Shown: positions 55,480 through 63,234 of the stretch, piece after piece
How positions within the stretch are numbered: the first letter of the stretch is position 1
Layout of the letters: the number at the start of each line of letters is the position of its first letter
Assembly: GCF_000190575.1 (NCBI RefSeq)
Contig: NC_015164.1
Location: forward strand, 2,930,001-2,994,000
Length of the DNA: 64,000 bases
From: Phocaeicola salanitronis DSM 18170
Lineage (GTDB): Bacteria; Bacteroidota; Bacteroidia; Bacteroidales; Bacteroidaceae
Direction of reading: 5' to 3'
Program-made: the position numbers and the translations under genes
Notes under the pieces: model-generated
Database searches by the model: none
What the model was told of the DNA's origin: nothing
The model's input: the letters and a program-made list of their open reading frames with translations, nothing else

Positions 55480-55995
55480 TATGCGGTCGGTTTTCATTTT
55501 CTCTTCTTTCTCGTTAATTTGTCAAGCAAAGTTACTAAATTTGCAGTCAAGCAATTTCAATTTTTGAATTATGTATTTCAGCAGACCTTGGACTTCTATC
55601 TAAGTGATAGGCAGTCCTGAAAATTCCAATCTCTTTTAGGTCAAGACAATTAGTCTATGGGTTTCGTGTACCGACTTTTTTGTAAAGGCGTTACGTTGTC
55701 ATAGTTGCTCTGTCGGGTAATACTGTCTATTCACTTCTCCACGATTTCAACAACAAAAATGATTGAACGTATCAAATCGTTGGGGGAAATGGAGACGAAG
55801 CAGAAATGTGTAGTTCAACGGTTCGAGATTATCATTCCCCTCCACCAAAAAATAACGACCCAATATATAGCCTCCGCAAGTTTTACTTGCGGATTTTTTA
55901 GTTATCGCAGATTGGACAAAGGTTTCTTTGCTACTTTCTTTGTCCGCCATCATGCTCACTGAAAGAAAGTAGGGCGGCTCTCGCCGCCCCGCCAC
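55480..55995. other. Non-coding stretch after the intron with terminators
   Basis: No gene supported. Holds the second copy of TTTCTCGTTAATT (55507-55519). A plus-strand terminator TCCGCAAG/CTTGCGGA with a T run lies at 55873-55899. An 11-bp inverted repeat CTACTTTCTTT/AAAGAAAGTAG spans 55931-55972. A GC-rich hairpin GGGCGGC/GCCGCCC (55972-55989) can terminate the minus-strand gene block that follows. Confidence 0.65.
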
Positions 55996-56304
55996 TCAAA
56001 AGCGTGTGTAAAGTCCCGTCACCATCGTGAACATTTCCTCCAGCATATCAAAATAGATACCCTCGTGTACGGCAATGTCCTTTGTCTTGCACTCAAAGGT
56101 CTTTTTGCTGAACGTCCTGCGGTAGAAGCGCATATTGTAGAGGTCTGCCCCTTCGTCATAGATGATGTCAAGGCGGTTGGCACTTGTTTTGTTCCTTGCA
56201 AGGCTCATCCGTAAGCCGTTGCCCATATCTATGAAATCACGGCTACCTGTCATGGCGGTGAAGCGTTTTCCGCCTATCTGCTGTAATATCGTCTTGGCTA
56301 TCAT
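55996..56304 (-). CDS. Small hypothetical protein, end of the pcfJ/K block
   Basis: 102 residues from the Met at 56304 (MIAKTILQQIGGKRFTAMTG); the frame is open further upstream but without a reasonable start. Polar alpha/beta protein with GNGLRMSLARNKTSANRLDI and MRFYRRTFSKKTFECKTKDI segments; similar small proteins are usual in Bacteroides mobile elements. Function unknown. Last gene of the minus-strand block, next to a GC-rich terminator hairpin. Confidence 0.7.
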   Translation of the reverse strand: MIAKTILQQIGGKRFTAMTGSRDFIDMGNGLRMSLARNKTSANRLDIIYDEGADLYNMRFYRRTFSKKTFECKTKDIAVHEGIYFDMLEEMFTMVTGLYTRF

Positions 56305-56357
56305 ATCTTTTGTTTTTAGGGTTTTAAGTATTGGCGGTGCGGACACCGCCATCCCGT

Positions 56358-56603
56358 TCAAAATTCTCGCATTTCGGAAATGGGGGTCTGCCGTTGTAGC
56401 CACTCTTTCACACATTCCATATTGTACTCGCTCGTGATGACTGCCGTATGGCTGTCGGTGGCGGTGAAACGTGTGCTTTCGTAATCATCTATCCACCCCT
56501 TGAGGGTGTCCGTTCCCCACGCTCCGGTATCGTCAAAGATACCGTCCAATGCCGTGATAGGTTCGCTGAACTTGACTATCAGCGTTTGATAGGTCGTGTT
56601 CAT
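56358..56603 (-). CDS. Small hypothetical protein
   Basis: 81 residues from the Met at 56603 (MNTTYQTLIVKFSEPITALD), acidic; the start overlaps the stop of the upstream DUF3873-like gene by 4 bases, which fixes it. Contains DDTGAWGTDTLKGWIDDYES and ITSEYNMECVKEWLQ. Family not recognised; function unknown. Confidence 0.7.
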   Translation of the reverse strand: MNTTYQTLIVKFSEPITALDGIFDDTGAWGTDTLKGWIDDYESTRFTATDSHTAVITSEYNMECVKEWLQRQTPISEMREF

Positions 56604-56833
56604 AGTCTGTCCTCCTTTCCCTTCTTTGCGTTCAGCCACTTGTCCCGTGCGGCTCGGCACTCGTCCAACGTGGGTTTGACACAAGAGAACAATTCTCTGT
56701 CTATGGGGTGGCGGTAGTCGTACTGCACAAGTGTCCGCCTGCGTCTTCCGATACCCGATTGGAAACGCTCGTATTTCTCCGTACCTGCTTCCGCGCAGGT
56801 GCTTACTCCGTTGATGGTCATTCGTGTTGTCAT
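56600..56833 (-). CDS. DUF3873-like small protein
   Basis: 77 residues (MTTRMTINGVSTCAEAGTEK), basic. The FQSGIGRRRRTLVQYDYRHPIDRELF segment is typical of a small protein family (DUF3873, from memory) found on Bacteroidales conjugative elements. Probably DNA- or RNA-associated because of its basic stretch; not established. Coupled to the next gene by a 4-base overlap. Confidence 0.7.
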   Translation of the reverse strand: MTTRMTINGVSTCAEAGTEKYERFQSGIGRRRRTLVQYDYRHPIDRELFSCVKPTLDECRAARDKWLNAKKGKEDRL

Positions 56834-56852
56834 AATGTTGCTTTTTAGATGG

Positions 56853-57110
56853 TTAAAAATGTACTGACAGAACTCTGTTCTTCATCACCATTTCGGGGTT
56901 GCTTGTGTAGCGTTGGTGCAGGTAGAAATGGTGTGAGCCGAAGCCGTAAAGGAAAAACTTGTCAAGTTCGTGCTTCTCGGCAAACTCCTTTACGCTCTTT
57001 CTCAATTCCCCCTCACTCGTTGTGAGAGTGAGGAGGTTCACAAATTCAAGGAACATCGTGGGGATTGCATCATCCCACACACAAATCATACTTTCAATTC
57101 TTACTTCCAT
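56853..57110 (-). CDS. Small hypothetical protein
   Basis: 85 residues (MEVRIESMICVWDDAIPTMF). Predicted alpha/beta; notable FFLYGFGSHHFYLHQRYTSN segment. No recognised family. Lies between the pcfJ-like gene and the DUF3873-like gene with 24- and 19-base gaps, so cotranscribed. Confidence 0.65.
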   Translation of the reverse strand: MEVRIESMICVWDDAIPTMFLEFVNLLTLTTSEGELRKSVKEFAEKHELDKFFLYGFGSHHFYLHQRYTSNPEMVMKNRVLSVHF

Positions 57111-57134
57111 ATCAATGTTGTTTTAGGGGTTATG

Positions 57135-58466
57135 CTATGCCGCTTTCATCCGCTCACGGATAAGGTTGGCGTTCTTGTTCACAAGGTCTATGATGCGCTC
57201 GTGATATTCGGTGTCCTGGTTGTGCTTGCCGTGGCACTGCACCACTTCGAGGGTTCGCAAGTCCACCTCTACGGTTTCAATAATCTCATCGCCAATCCTT
57301 GCCGATAGTATGAGGGTGTCGGCTTTCTTGTAGTATCCACTGCCAAACACGCAGATGCCCTGCGTCTTGCCCTCGTTGTAATACTCGTCTATGCTTTCAA
57401 GCACCTTGACGATTATTTCCTCGTCCGTGATTACCAAGCCGAAGAATTTGGATTTGTTGGCGATGAAATCCTCCGCATCTTTCTTTCGTTGGAGTTGTCG
57501 CTGTTGCTCACGCTCACGCCTTTCAATCTCCCAACGGCGTTGCTCTGCGGCTCTTTCCTTCTCGTGTATGGCTTCAATTTTTCGGGTTGCGTTGTCGTGT
57601 GCCGCCATGAAATCTTCGGGACAGATGTTCTTCGGGTTACGGAGGTCTTGACCGAGTTTTTTGAGCATACGCAGATAGTCGCACCACATTGAGAGGTTGT
57701 CTATCTGATACTTGTGACGCTTGGCAATCAGATATGATGCCCAACATTCATCGGCAGTACGGGTATTGAAAAGAAAGTGTTTCATGACCTCAATCTCACC
57801 GCCTTTCATAAGGGTTTCAATTCTTGGGTCTGAAAGCAAGGCTTTGAAAAGACGCACGGGGGAGATGCCGTGGAAATCGCCCTTGAAGCCGTTACGTCTG
57901 AGTTGGGGCAATATCCTCATCTTTGGATATGCACAGCTTCTTGCCACCACATCATCGTATAGGCTGTTGTGCGGTCTTACCTCCATATCGCTGCCTAATG
58001 CCCACACATCGCAATAGCAGAAAAGGAAGCCACGGAGCAACGCCATGTCCGTAACCTTGCCGTCGGGTGAAATCCAACGCTGCACGACCTCGTGGCAGTA
58101 GAAACGCATCGGTTCGCCTTTCCTGCTCTCGCATCTGACCTGCGCCACGCGGATTACCTGATACCCTTTGCAGGTGGTTATCACGCTGAAATTCTGCGTT
58201 TCCTTGTAGATGCGTCTGCGTGTGTCCTGCACTTTGAGTTCGGCATGGCATTTGGGGCAGGTGCAGCCTTCAAGGGTGTCGCATAGTCCGCTGTCGCTGT
58301 GCCACTCGTGACCGCAGTCGGAACAGGTGATGTTCCCTTTCTTGGTGCGGTAGCCGATATGCTCAACGCAGTGGCGGTATGCCCAATCTATTTGTGTCGC
58401 TGATATGGGGCGAAGGTTGGCGGAAAGTCTTGCCACCTCTTTCTGTATCTTGGTCTTCGGTTTCAT
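57135..58466 (-). CDS. PcfJ-like protein
   Basis: 443 residues. N-terminal zinc-ribbon (ITCSDCGHEWHSDSG, then CTCPKCHAELKV; about residues 47-81), then a conserved central region (HNSLYDDVVARSCAYPKMRI, LLSDPRIETLMKGGEIEVMK) and a coiled basic stretch (ERAAEQRRWEIERREREQQR). PcfJ was named on enterococcal plasmid pCF10; its biochemical job is unknown. Overlaps pcfK-like by 4 bases. Confidence 0.82.
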   Translation of the reverse strand: MKPKTKIQKEVARLSANLRPISATQIDWAYRHCVEHIGYRTKKGNITCSDCGHEWHSDSGLCDTLEGCTCPKCHAELKVQDTRRRIYKETQNFSVITTCKGYQVIRVAQVRCESRKGEPMRFYCHEVVQRWISPDGKVTDMALLRGFLFCYCDVWALGSDMEVRPHNSLYDDVVARSCAYPKMRILPQLRRNGFKGDFHGISPVRLFKALLSDPRIETLMKGGEIEVMKHFLFNTRTADECWASYLIAKRHKYQIDNLSMWCDYLRMLKKLGQDLRNPKNICPEDFMAAHDNATRKIEAIHEKERAAEQRRWEIERREREQQRQLQRKKDAEDFIANKSKFFGLVITDEEIIVKVLESIDEYYNEGKTQGICVFGSGYYKKADTLILSARIGDEIIETVEVDLRTLEVVQCHGKHNQDTEYHERIIDLVNKNANLIRERMKAA

Positions 58467-58879
58467 AAGCCTAAATCAAATAATGAGGGTTGGGGTTGGT
58501 TTTCTTTTCTCGCTGACGGTCTGTGGCGGTTCTGCAACTTGCGGAGTTCCTCCTCTTGGTATTTGCGGACAGCGTTCTGACGTGCCTCCGCCTTTTCCTC
58601 TGCCGTGAGTTTCACAACGTGGTTCACAACCACTTGGCAGTCCATCGGTTTGCCCACCTCTATCTCGTTTTCCTCATAGTAGTGGATGGCTTGCCCGAAT
58701 ATTTCTCCGTCCGTGAAACCGTTGCAACCGCTTTTCTGCACATAGTTCAGAATGTGGGTCACGCACTCGTCCATGTTCTTGGCAGGGTTGCGGTACTTCT
58801 TTGCAAATAGCGCATCTTCCTCCGCACGCTGTTCCAAGTACATATATATCGTTCTCTTGAAATGGTCTGTTCCTTTCAT
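58463..58879 (-). CDS. PcfK-like protein
   Basis: 138 residues (MKGTDHFKRTIYMYLEQRAE). Conserved family pattern: ILNYVQKSGCNGFTDGEIFG and AIHYYEENEIEVGKP; C-terminal coiled tail with LTAEEKAEARQNAVRKYQEE and a final PSLFDLGL that resembles a sliding-clamp-binding peptide (QxxLFxL-like: QPSLFDL). If real, it would link the protein to the DNA replication clamp. Paired with PcfJ in many elements. Confidence 0.8.
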   Translation of the reverse strand: MKGTDHFKRTIYMYLEQRAEEDALFAKKYRNPAKNMDECVTHILNYVQKSGCNGFTDGEIFGQAIHYYEENEIEVGKPMDCQVVVNHVVKLTAEEKAEARQNAVRKYQEEELRKLQNRHRPSARKENQPQPSLFDLGL

Positions 58880-58892
58880 ATCGCTGTCATTT

Positions 58893-59114
58893 TTAGATTA
58901 TCTGTTTCAGTATCTCTCTCCAATAGGTCGGCTCTACCTCGCTGAGAAGGAAGTCCATGAAATCCCTCCGTGCGTCCTTGTTCAGTTCGTGGTACAATCT
59001 TCGGAAAGTTTCAAAATTGCCGTTGATGTACGTTTCCACCATATACACGAAGATGTTGTCCACCTCGTAATATCTGCACTGCTGCGCTGCCGTCTTGCTG
59101 TTTCTTTTTGCCAT
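58893..59114 (-). CDS. Small hypothetical protein
   Basis: 73 residues from the Met at 59114 (MAKRNSKTAAQQCRYYEVDN). Helical, moderately charged; the segment YINGNFETFRRLYHELNKDA is probably a helix pair. Unknown family. Starts 11 bases after the small membrane protein gene and precedes the pcfK-like gene by 13 bases. Confidence 0.65.
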   Translation of the reverse strand: MAKRNSKTAAQQCRYYEVDNIFVYMVETYINGNFETFRRLYHELNKDARRDFMDFLLSEVEPTYWREILKQII

Positions 59115-59125
59115 GTCGGTAAGGG

Positions 59126-59341
59126 TTAAAGGGTGAATAACCAAAGGATGAAGCCAAAGAAGGCAATGGTGGAAAGGATAGCCACGATTACACCTATCGC
59201 CACTCGGAACACTCCGTTTACAATCTCTCTGATGATGCCCCAAAGGATGCCGAACACCCCGAAGGCGGTGCGCATCATCAAGCCGCATATCGCCAACCCG
59301 ATGTGTTGCGCCATTTGTCTGAAATTTGCCGTTGCCGTCAT
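59126..59341 (-). CDS. Small membrane protein, first gene of the pcfJ/K block
   Basis: 71 residues with two hydrophobic helices (IGLAICGLMMRTAFGVFGIL and VAIGVIVAILSTIAFFGFIL). Unknown function; could be a holin- or entry-exclusion-like small membrane protein, but nothing shows this. First gene of an eight-gene minus-strand block whose promoter should lie in 59342-59420 (AT-rich, no perfect -33/-7 pair seen). Confidence 0.65.
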   Translation of the reverse strand: MTATANFRQMAQHIGLAICGLMMRTAFGVFGILWGIIREIVNGVFRVAIGVIVAILSTIAFFGFILWLFTL

Positions 59342-60351
59342 ATCTTCGCTGTTTTTGATTTTTTTGTTTTTAATGCGGATTCAAGAGCTGAGGGAGTTGA
59401 GTTTCAAACTATCTTATCTGCCTCTCGTTTATCCGACATTTTTTTTATGCGTCTTTCTGTCGCATCGGTCGTTTTCGTTTCGGGTGCTTGAAAAGGTAGG
59501 GATTAGGGAATGCAAGGTTTTTCGGTCAAAATACTACCCGCAGGGCTGGAGATTTTTACCGAAAACAGGAGGCTTGACCTTGCTTTCCCGTCCAATCCCG
59601 GAATTACCTTTGCGCCCAGAACGAAAATGACTGACTGATGCGGCTTACTGAAAGGCGCAAAATGGAGGTAAACGAAAACAGAGGCAGATTGTGTAGAAAA
59701 AAACTTCAGGGGAAAATCCGTAAAAAAAAGAATCACCAAAAGGAAAAAGACATCACCGGAAGCGTGAAAAGGGCAAACCACAACAAAGGAAGTATGATTG
59801 TTTCCGATCCGACGGAACTTGTTCAGCCGGGTGGCAACAATCATTCTTCCCGGTTTGTCCGGCTGTGTGTGGGCGCCTGTTTCATTCATGGGGCAGGCTG
59901 ACACACTCTGCATTCACTTTCCGCTTCCGGCAAAAGAGACAGCGAAAAAAGAAAAATCATTTGAAAACCCGTAAAAGCACCTCTTGGCATAGGCGCAAAA
60001 GAAAGGGGCATTGCTTCATCTGTCTAAACATCGTTTAGGCGTGAGGCAATGCCCTTTTCTCCAGCTATGCGGTAGTCGGCACACGTTTGTTCCAAACTCG
60101 TTTTGGGCAATGGTGTGCCGACGGACAATACCGCTTTTACGGAAAATTCTTATGAATGAGGGGATAAAAAACGGGAGTTTATATCAAAATCTCGAATTAA
60201 ATAGCTACTTTTGCATACGAAGAGTTCTTTGAAGGTTACGCAACGCGCAGAAGGATAATGCAGTAGATAACTAACTAAATCGTAACCTATTACTATCAAG
60301 AGCAATTAACCTACGCTCATTTCCAATAAATTACACTCTTTTCGTAACTTC
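59342..60351. other. Right-end non-coding region of the element with two long hairpins
   Basis: About 1 kb with no confident gene. An 87-codon basic frame at 59638-59901 behind a TACCTTTG element (59605-59612) is possible but unconvincing. Hairpin 1: GGGCATTGC/GCAATGCCC (60006-60014, 60046-60054) with inner CTAAAC/GTTTAG and following Ts, a terminator facing the chromosome. Hairpin 2: GCGGTA/TACCGC plus GTCGGCACAC/GTGTGCCGAC (60069-60134). A spaced repeat GGTTACG/CGTAACC (~60233-60287) lies further out; such repeats may be integrase arm sites. Confidence 0.55.
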
Positions 60352-60362
60352 CGGTTGCAAAG
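60352..60362 (-). other. Right attachment site (attR)
   Basis: CGGTTGCAAAG repeats the left-end sequence in direct orientation. On the minus strand the chromosome-side bases read GTTCCTTTGCAACCG, differing from the GTAnnTTTGC consensus at one fixed base. The element/chromosome border should lie within CTTTGCAACCG. Confidence 0.7.
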
Positions 60363-60425
60363 GAACAAAAAAGCATCTGTTCTTCGGGCAGAAGTTCTGT
60401 TAAATTTTGAAACTATCCCTATCTT

Positions 60426-60457
60426 TTTGCCGGACTGGCAAATTATCGTTATATTTG
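60426..60457 (+). promoter_or_regulatory. Promoter of the AAA-ATPase gene
   Basis: TTTG (60426-60429), 20-bp spacer, TATATTTG (60450-60457), 29 bases upstream of the start codon. It lies outside attR, so the gene keeps its native promoter despite the insertion. Confidence 0.8.
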
Positions 60458-60486
60458 TACTTGCATATATTTAATAATGTAGTACG

Positions 60487-62073
60487 ATGAAATTCCCGAT
60501 AGGCATACAGAGTTTTGAGAAAATGATAACAGAAGGATACTGTTATGTAGACAAAACGGATTTACTCTACCAACTGGTAAAGGAAGGTGCGATTTATTTC
60601 CTCAGCCGTCCCCGCAGGTTCGGGAAAAGCCTGCTTGTATCTACCCTGAAGAATTATTTCTTAGGTAAGAAAGAGCTGTTCAAAGGACTTGCCATCGAGA
60701 AACTGGAAACGGAATGGAGGGAATATCCCGTATTCCATATCGACTTCAACGGAAGCAACTTCACCGTTCCGGGTACGTTGGAAGATATACTGGAAGGCAC
60801 CATAAAAGGTTGGGAACGGGAATACGGAAAGAGCCAGGACTATACGGATATAGGGAAACGCTTTGCATACGTCCTCAAACAAGCTCACGAACAATCGGGT
60901 AAACGTTGCGTGGTGTTGATTGACGAATACGACAAGCCTATCTTGGACGTGCTTGATACGGGCATTAAGGGAGAACAGGAGGAAATGCTGTTGGAGGACC
61001 GGAACCGGGAAGTGCTGAAAGGATTCTATTCGGTATTCAAGGCTGCGGACGATGACCTGCAGTTCGTCTTGCTCACCGGAGTTACCAAGTTCTCGCAGGT
61101 AAGCGTGTTCAGCGGTTTCAACCAGCCTGCCGACATCAGCATGGACATACGCTATGAAGCCCTGTGCGGTATCACCCAGGAAGAACTGGAACACTACTTT
61201 GCCGGTCCGATAAGTGATATGGCAGACAGGGAAGGCATATCCAAGGAAGAAATGACCGGTCTGCTCAAACGCCAGTACGACGGATATCATTTCAGTAAAG
61301 CCATGACAGATATCTACAATCCTTTCAGCCTGCTCAATGCTTTTGCCACGCAAGACATGCAAGATTACTGGTTCCGTAGCGGTACTCCTTCATACCTCAT
61401 CCGCCTGCTTGCGCATACCGATGAGAACCTGGATGAACTGACCGGAAAATATTACGACCCGCAGGAGTTTATTGACTATAAGGCAAACGTAGAAAAACCT
61501 TTGCCGATGATTTACCAGAGCGGATACCTTACCATTAAGGACTATAAACCACGCCGAGGTACATTCCTGCTCGACTTCCCCAACAATGAAGTGAAGAAAG
61601 GATTTGTATCGTTGGTAGCTTCCGATTATTTCAAGCCCCAACGGGAAAATGTAAACAGTTGGATACAAGACCTTATCGATGCGCTGGAGGAAGGTGATAC
61701 AGACAAGCTGCATAAGCTGTTCACCTCGTTCCTTGCCGACATTCCCTATACCATGCGTCGCAAGCAGGACGAGAGGGAAAGGGAGCGTTATTTCCACTAT
61801 ACGTTCTACCTGATATTCCGCCTAGTCAGCGTCTACACGGTCTATACCGAAAAGGAACAGAGCGAAGGACGGGTGGACTGCATCGTAGAGACACCCGATT
61901 ACGTCTATATTTTCGAATTTAAGCTGGACGGTTCGGCAGATGAGGCATTACGCCAAATCGAAGAAAAAGGCTACGCACGCCCGTATGCTTCCGACAAGCG
62001 GACGATCTATAAAATAGGTGCCAGCTTCTCCTCGCAGACCGGAACCATTGACGACTGGAAGATTCAAAACTAA
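60487..62073 (+). CDS. AAA-ATPase-like protein with C-terminal PD-(D/E)XK nuclease domain (DUF1703 type)
   Basis: 528 residues. N-terminal AAA-ATPase-like domain: KMITEGYCYVDKTDLL, P-loop-like RPRRFGKSLLVSTL (~38-51) and VVLIDEYDKPI (Walker B, ~140-150). C-terminal nuclease core GRVDCIVETPDYVYIFEFKL (D...E-x-K, ~460-479). Present in many copies in gut Bacteroidetes and clostridia; role unknown, possibly mobile or defence related. Chromosomal, just outside the conjugative element. Confidence 0.85.
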   Translation: MKFPIGIQSFEKMITEGYCYVDKTDLLYQLVKEGAIYFLSRPRRFGKSLLVSTLKNYFLGKKELFKGLAIEKLETEWREYPVFHIDFNGSNFTVPGTLEDILEGTIKGWEREYGKSQDYTDIGKRFAYVLKQAHEQSGKRCVVLIDEYDKPILDVLDTGIKGEQEEMLLEDRNREVLKGFYSVFKAADDDLQFVLLTGVTKFSQVSVFSGFNQPADISMDIRYEALCGITQEELEHYFAGPISDMADREGISKEEMTGLLKRQYDGYHFSKAMTDIYNPFSLLNAFATQDMQDYWFRSGTPSYLIRLLAHTDENLDELTGKYYDPQEFIDYKANVEKPLPMIYQSGYLTIKDYKPRRGTFLLDFPNNEVKKGFVSLVASDYFKPQRENVNSWIQDLIDALEEGDTDKLHKLFTSFLADIPYTMRRKQDERERERYFHYTFYLIFRLVSVYTVYTEKEQSEGRVDCIVETPDYVYIFEFKLDGSADEALRQIEEKGYARPYASDKRTIYKIGASFSSQTGTIDDWKIQN

Positions 62074-62088
62074 TATCTTTGAAGCAAG

Positions 62089-62132
62089 AAAGACGCAGAA
62101 GTATAATAATCCGTTTACACTTCTGCGTCTTT
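62089..62132. terminator. Bidirectional terminator between convergent genes
   Basis: Perfect 13-bp stem AAAGACGCAGAAG (62089-62101) / CTTCTGCGTCTTT (62120-62132), loop of 18 bases, between the ATPase gene and ddh. Confidence 0.92.
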
Positions 62133-62158
62133 GTTATTTCAATGTGATCCCGTCCAAA

Positions 62159-63058
62159 TTATACCAGATGTGCCACCCATTCATCACGGTCGCCCGGAAG
62201 GAGGTCTACTACCGGAATCTCAATCATTGTGTAGCATCCCGGTTGCTGACGCATCGAGGCGCGGGCTACGCATACCAGTACTTGGGCAGTCAGAGCCGGA
62301 TTGTTGATTTTCATATCAAATTCGAACAATTGGTTATGAGTCTTGCCCGATACACCTTTGCGAACCAAGTTCACACCGTGGCCTACATCGTTCAGGTCGT
62401 CCACACAAGCGACTTGTTTCACGTGCGTTTCGTCATTCACGAAATACGGGTCAGCTTTGATAGCTGCTTCTACCTGCTTGAAATCGGCACCCTCTTCCAG
62501 CTCTACATATACCATACGGCGATGAATGCCCGTACCTACGGGAATAGTCATCGACAACGCATCTTTCACACCGGCAATCGCGCGCACAGCTACAGAGTGA
62601 CCCATGCTGCGGCCCGGACCGAAGTTGGTATAGGTGATGCCTTTTGGAGCAATGGCTTCCAGCAAGGTACGTACTACCGAGTCACTTCCCGGGTCCCAGC
62701 CTGCCGAAATAACCGATACGGTATTGTTTGCCTTAGCCACTTCGCCCAATGTACGGCGCAAGTCGCTGATTTGTGTATGGATATCAAAGCTGTCCACGGT
62801 GTTGATACCGAGTGCGAGGATTTCTTTGGCGTACTGCTCTACGCTGCGCGTCGGAGTGGCAAGAATGGCAACATCCACGTCTTTCAGTTCTTTGATGTCT
62901 TTCACCACTTCATAGTTTGCCAACTCGGCAGGCTTGTTTTCCGCCCCATGACGGCGCACGATACCTGCCACTTCGAAATCGGGAGCCGCTTCCAGCGCTT
63001 CCAGCGTAAATTTTCCGATATTACCGTAACCCACTACGGCTGCTCTAATTTTCTTCAT
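62159..63058 (-). CDS. ddh: meso-Diaminopimelate D-dehydrogenase
   Basis: 299 residues. NADPH-dependent reductive amination of tetrahydrodipicolinate directly to meso-diaminopimelate, a one-step route to lysine and peptidoglycan precursor. Rossmann motif VVGYGNIGKF (~8-17); substrate-site markers VDSFDIH, SAGWDPGSDSV and GPGRSMGHS are those of Ddh. Standalone gene on the minus strand. Confidence 0.95.
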   Translation of the reverse strand: MKKIRAAVVGYGNIGKFTLEALEAAPDFEVAGIVRRHGAENKPAELANYEVVKDIKELKDVDVAILATPTRSVEQYAKEILALGINTVDSFDIHTQISDLRRTLGEVAKANNTVSVISAGWDPGSDSVVRTLLEAIAPKGITYTNFGPGRSMGHSVAVRAIAGVKDALSMTIPVGTGIHRRMVYVELEEGADFKQVEAAIKADPYFVNDETHVKQVACVDDLNDVGHGVNLVRKGVSGKTHNQLFEFDMKINNPALTAQVLVCVARASMRQQPGCYTMIEIPVVDLLPGDRDEWVAHLV

Positions 63059-63234
63059 TTTCTTATTGGTTTTATTGAATATGCTGTTTTTATTTCTCTT
63101 TGCAAAAATACAAAACTTGGAATAAATTCAACGAATAAGAAGGACGCGAATTTGTAAATATTCGGGCAAAACTTACAAATTATAAGTTTTTTATAGCTAT
63201 TTTTGTCATGAAACTTATAATTTGACAAAGAAAC
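63059..63234. promoter_or_regulatory. Divergent ddh/ruvA intergenic region with inverted repeat
   Basis: AATTTGTAA/TTACAAATT (63149-63157 with 63174-63182) forms an inverted repeat in the AT-rich space between divergent genes; the second arm overlaps a further AACTT/AAGTT repeat. May be an operator or just AT-rich symmetry; no perfect promoter pair found for either gene. Confidence 0.4.

Larger units (their letters stand above)
9768..60362 (+). mobile_element. CTnDOT/ERL-family conjugative transposon (~50.6 kb) carrying tetQ and ermF
   Basis: The block contains the complete recognisable CTnDOT gene order: int, xis2c, xis2d, orf3, exc, tetQ-rteA-rteB, rteC, mobC-B-A, traA-traQ. It is bounded by an 11-bp direct repeat CGGTTGCAAAG (9768-9778 and 60352-60362) that carries the GCAAA core expected for IntDOT-type sites. 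Chromosomal lgt lies directly outside the left end and an AAA-ATPase gene outside the right end. Variable cargo compared with the basic plan is the Panacea module (31400-32711), the ermF/IS/intron module (~50786-55519) and the pcfJ/K block. Confidence 0.9.

Noticed and set aside
59638..59901. Basic 87-residue frame near the right end
   Set aside because: A -7-like element precedes it, but composition and sequence show no domain and no coupling to other genes; evidence too weak for a gene call.
60189..60203. CTACTTTTGC near the right end as the attachment site
   Set aside because: It matches 9 of 10 bases of the GTAnnTTTGC consensus, but only the CGGTTGCAAAG copy at 60352 gives an extended direct repeat with the left end.
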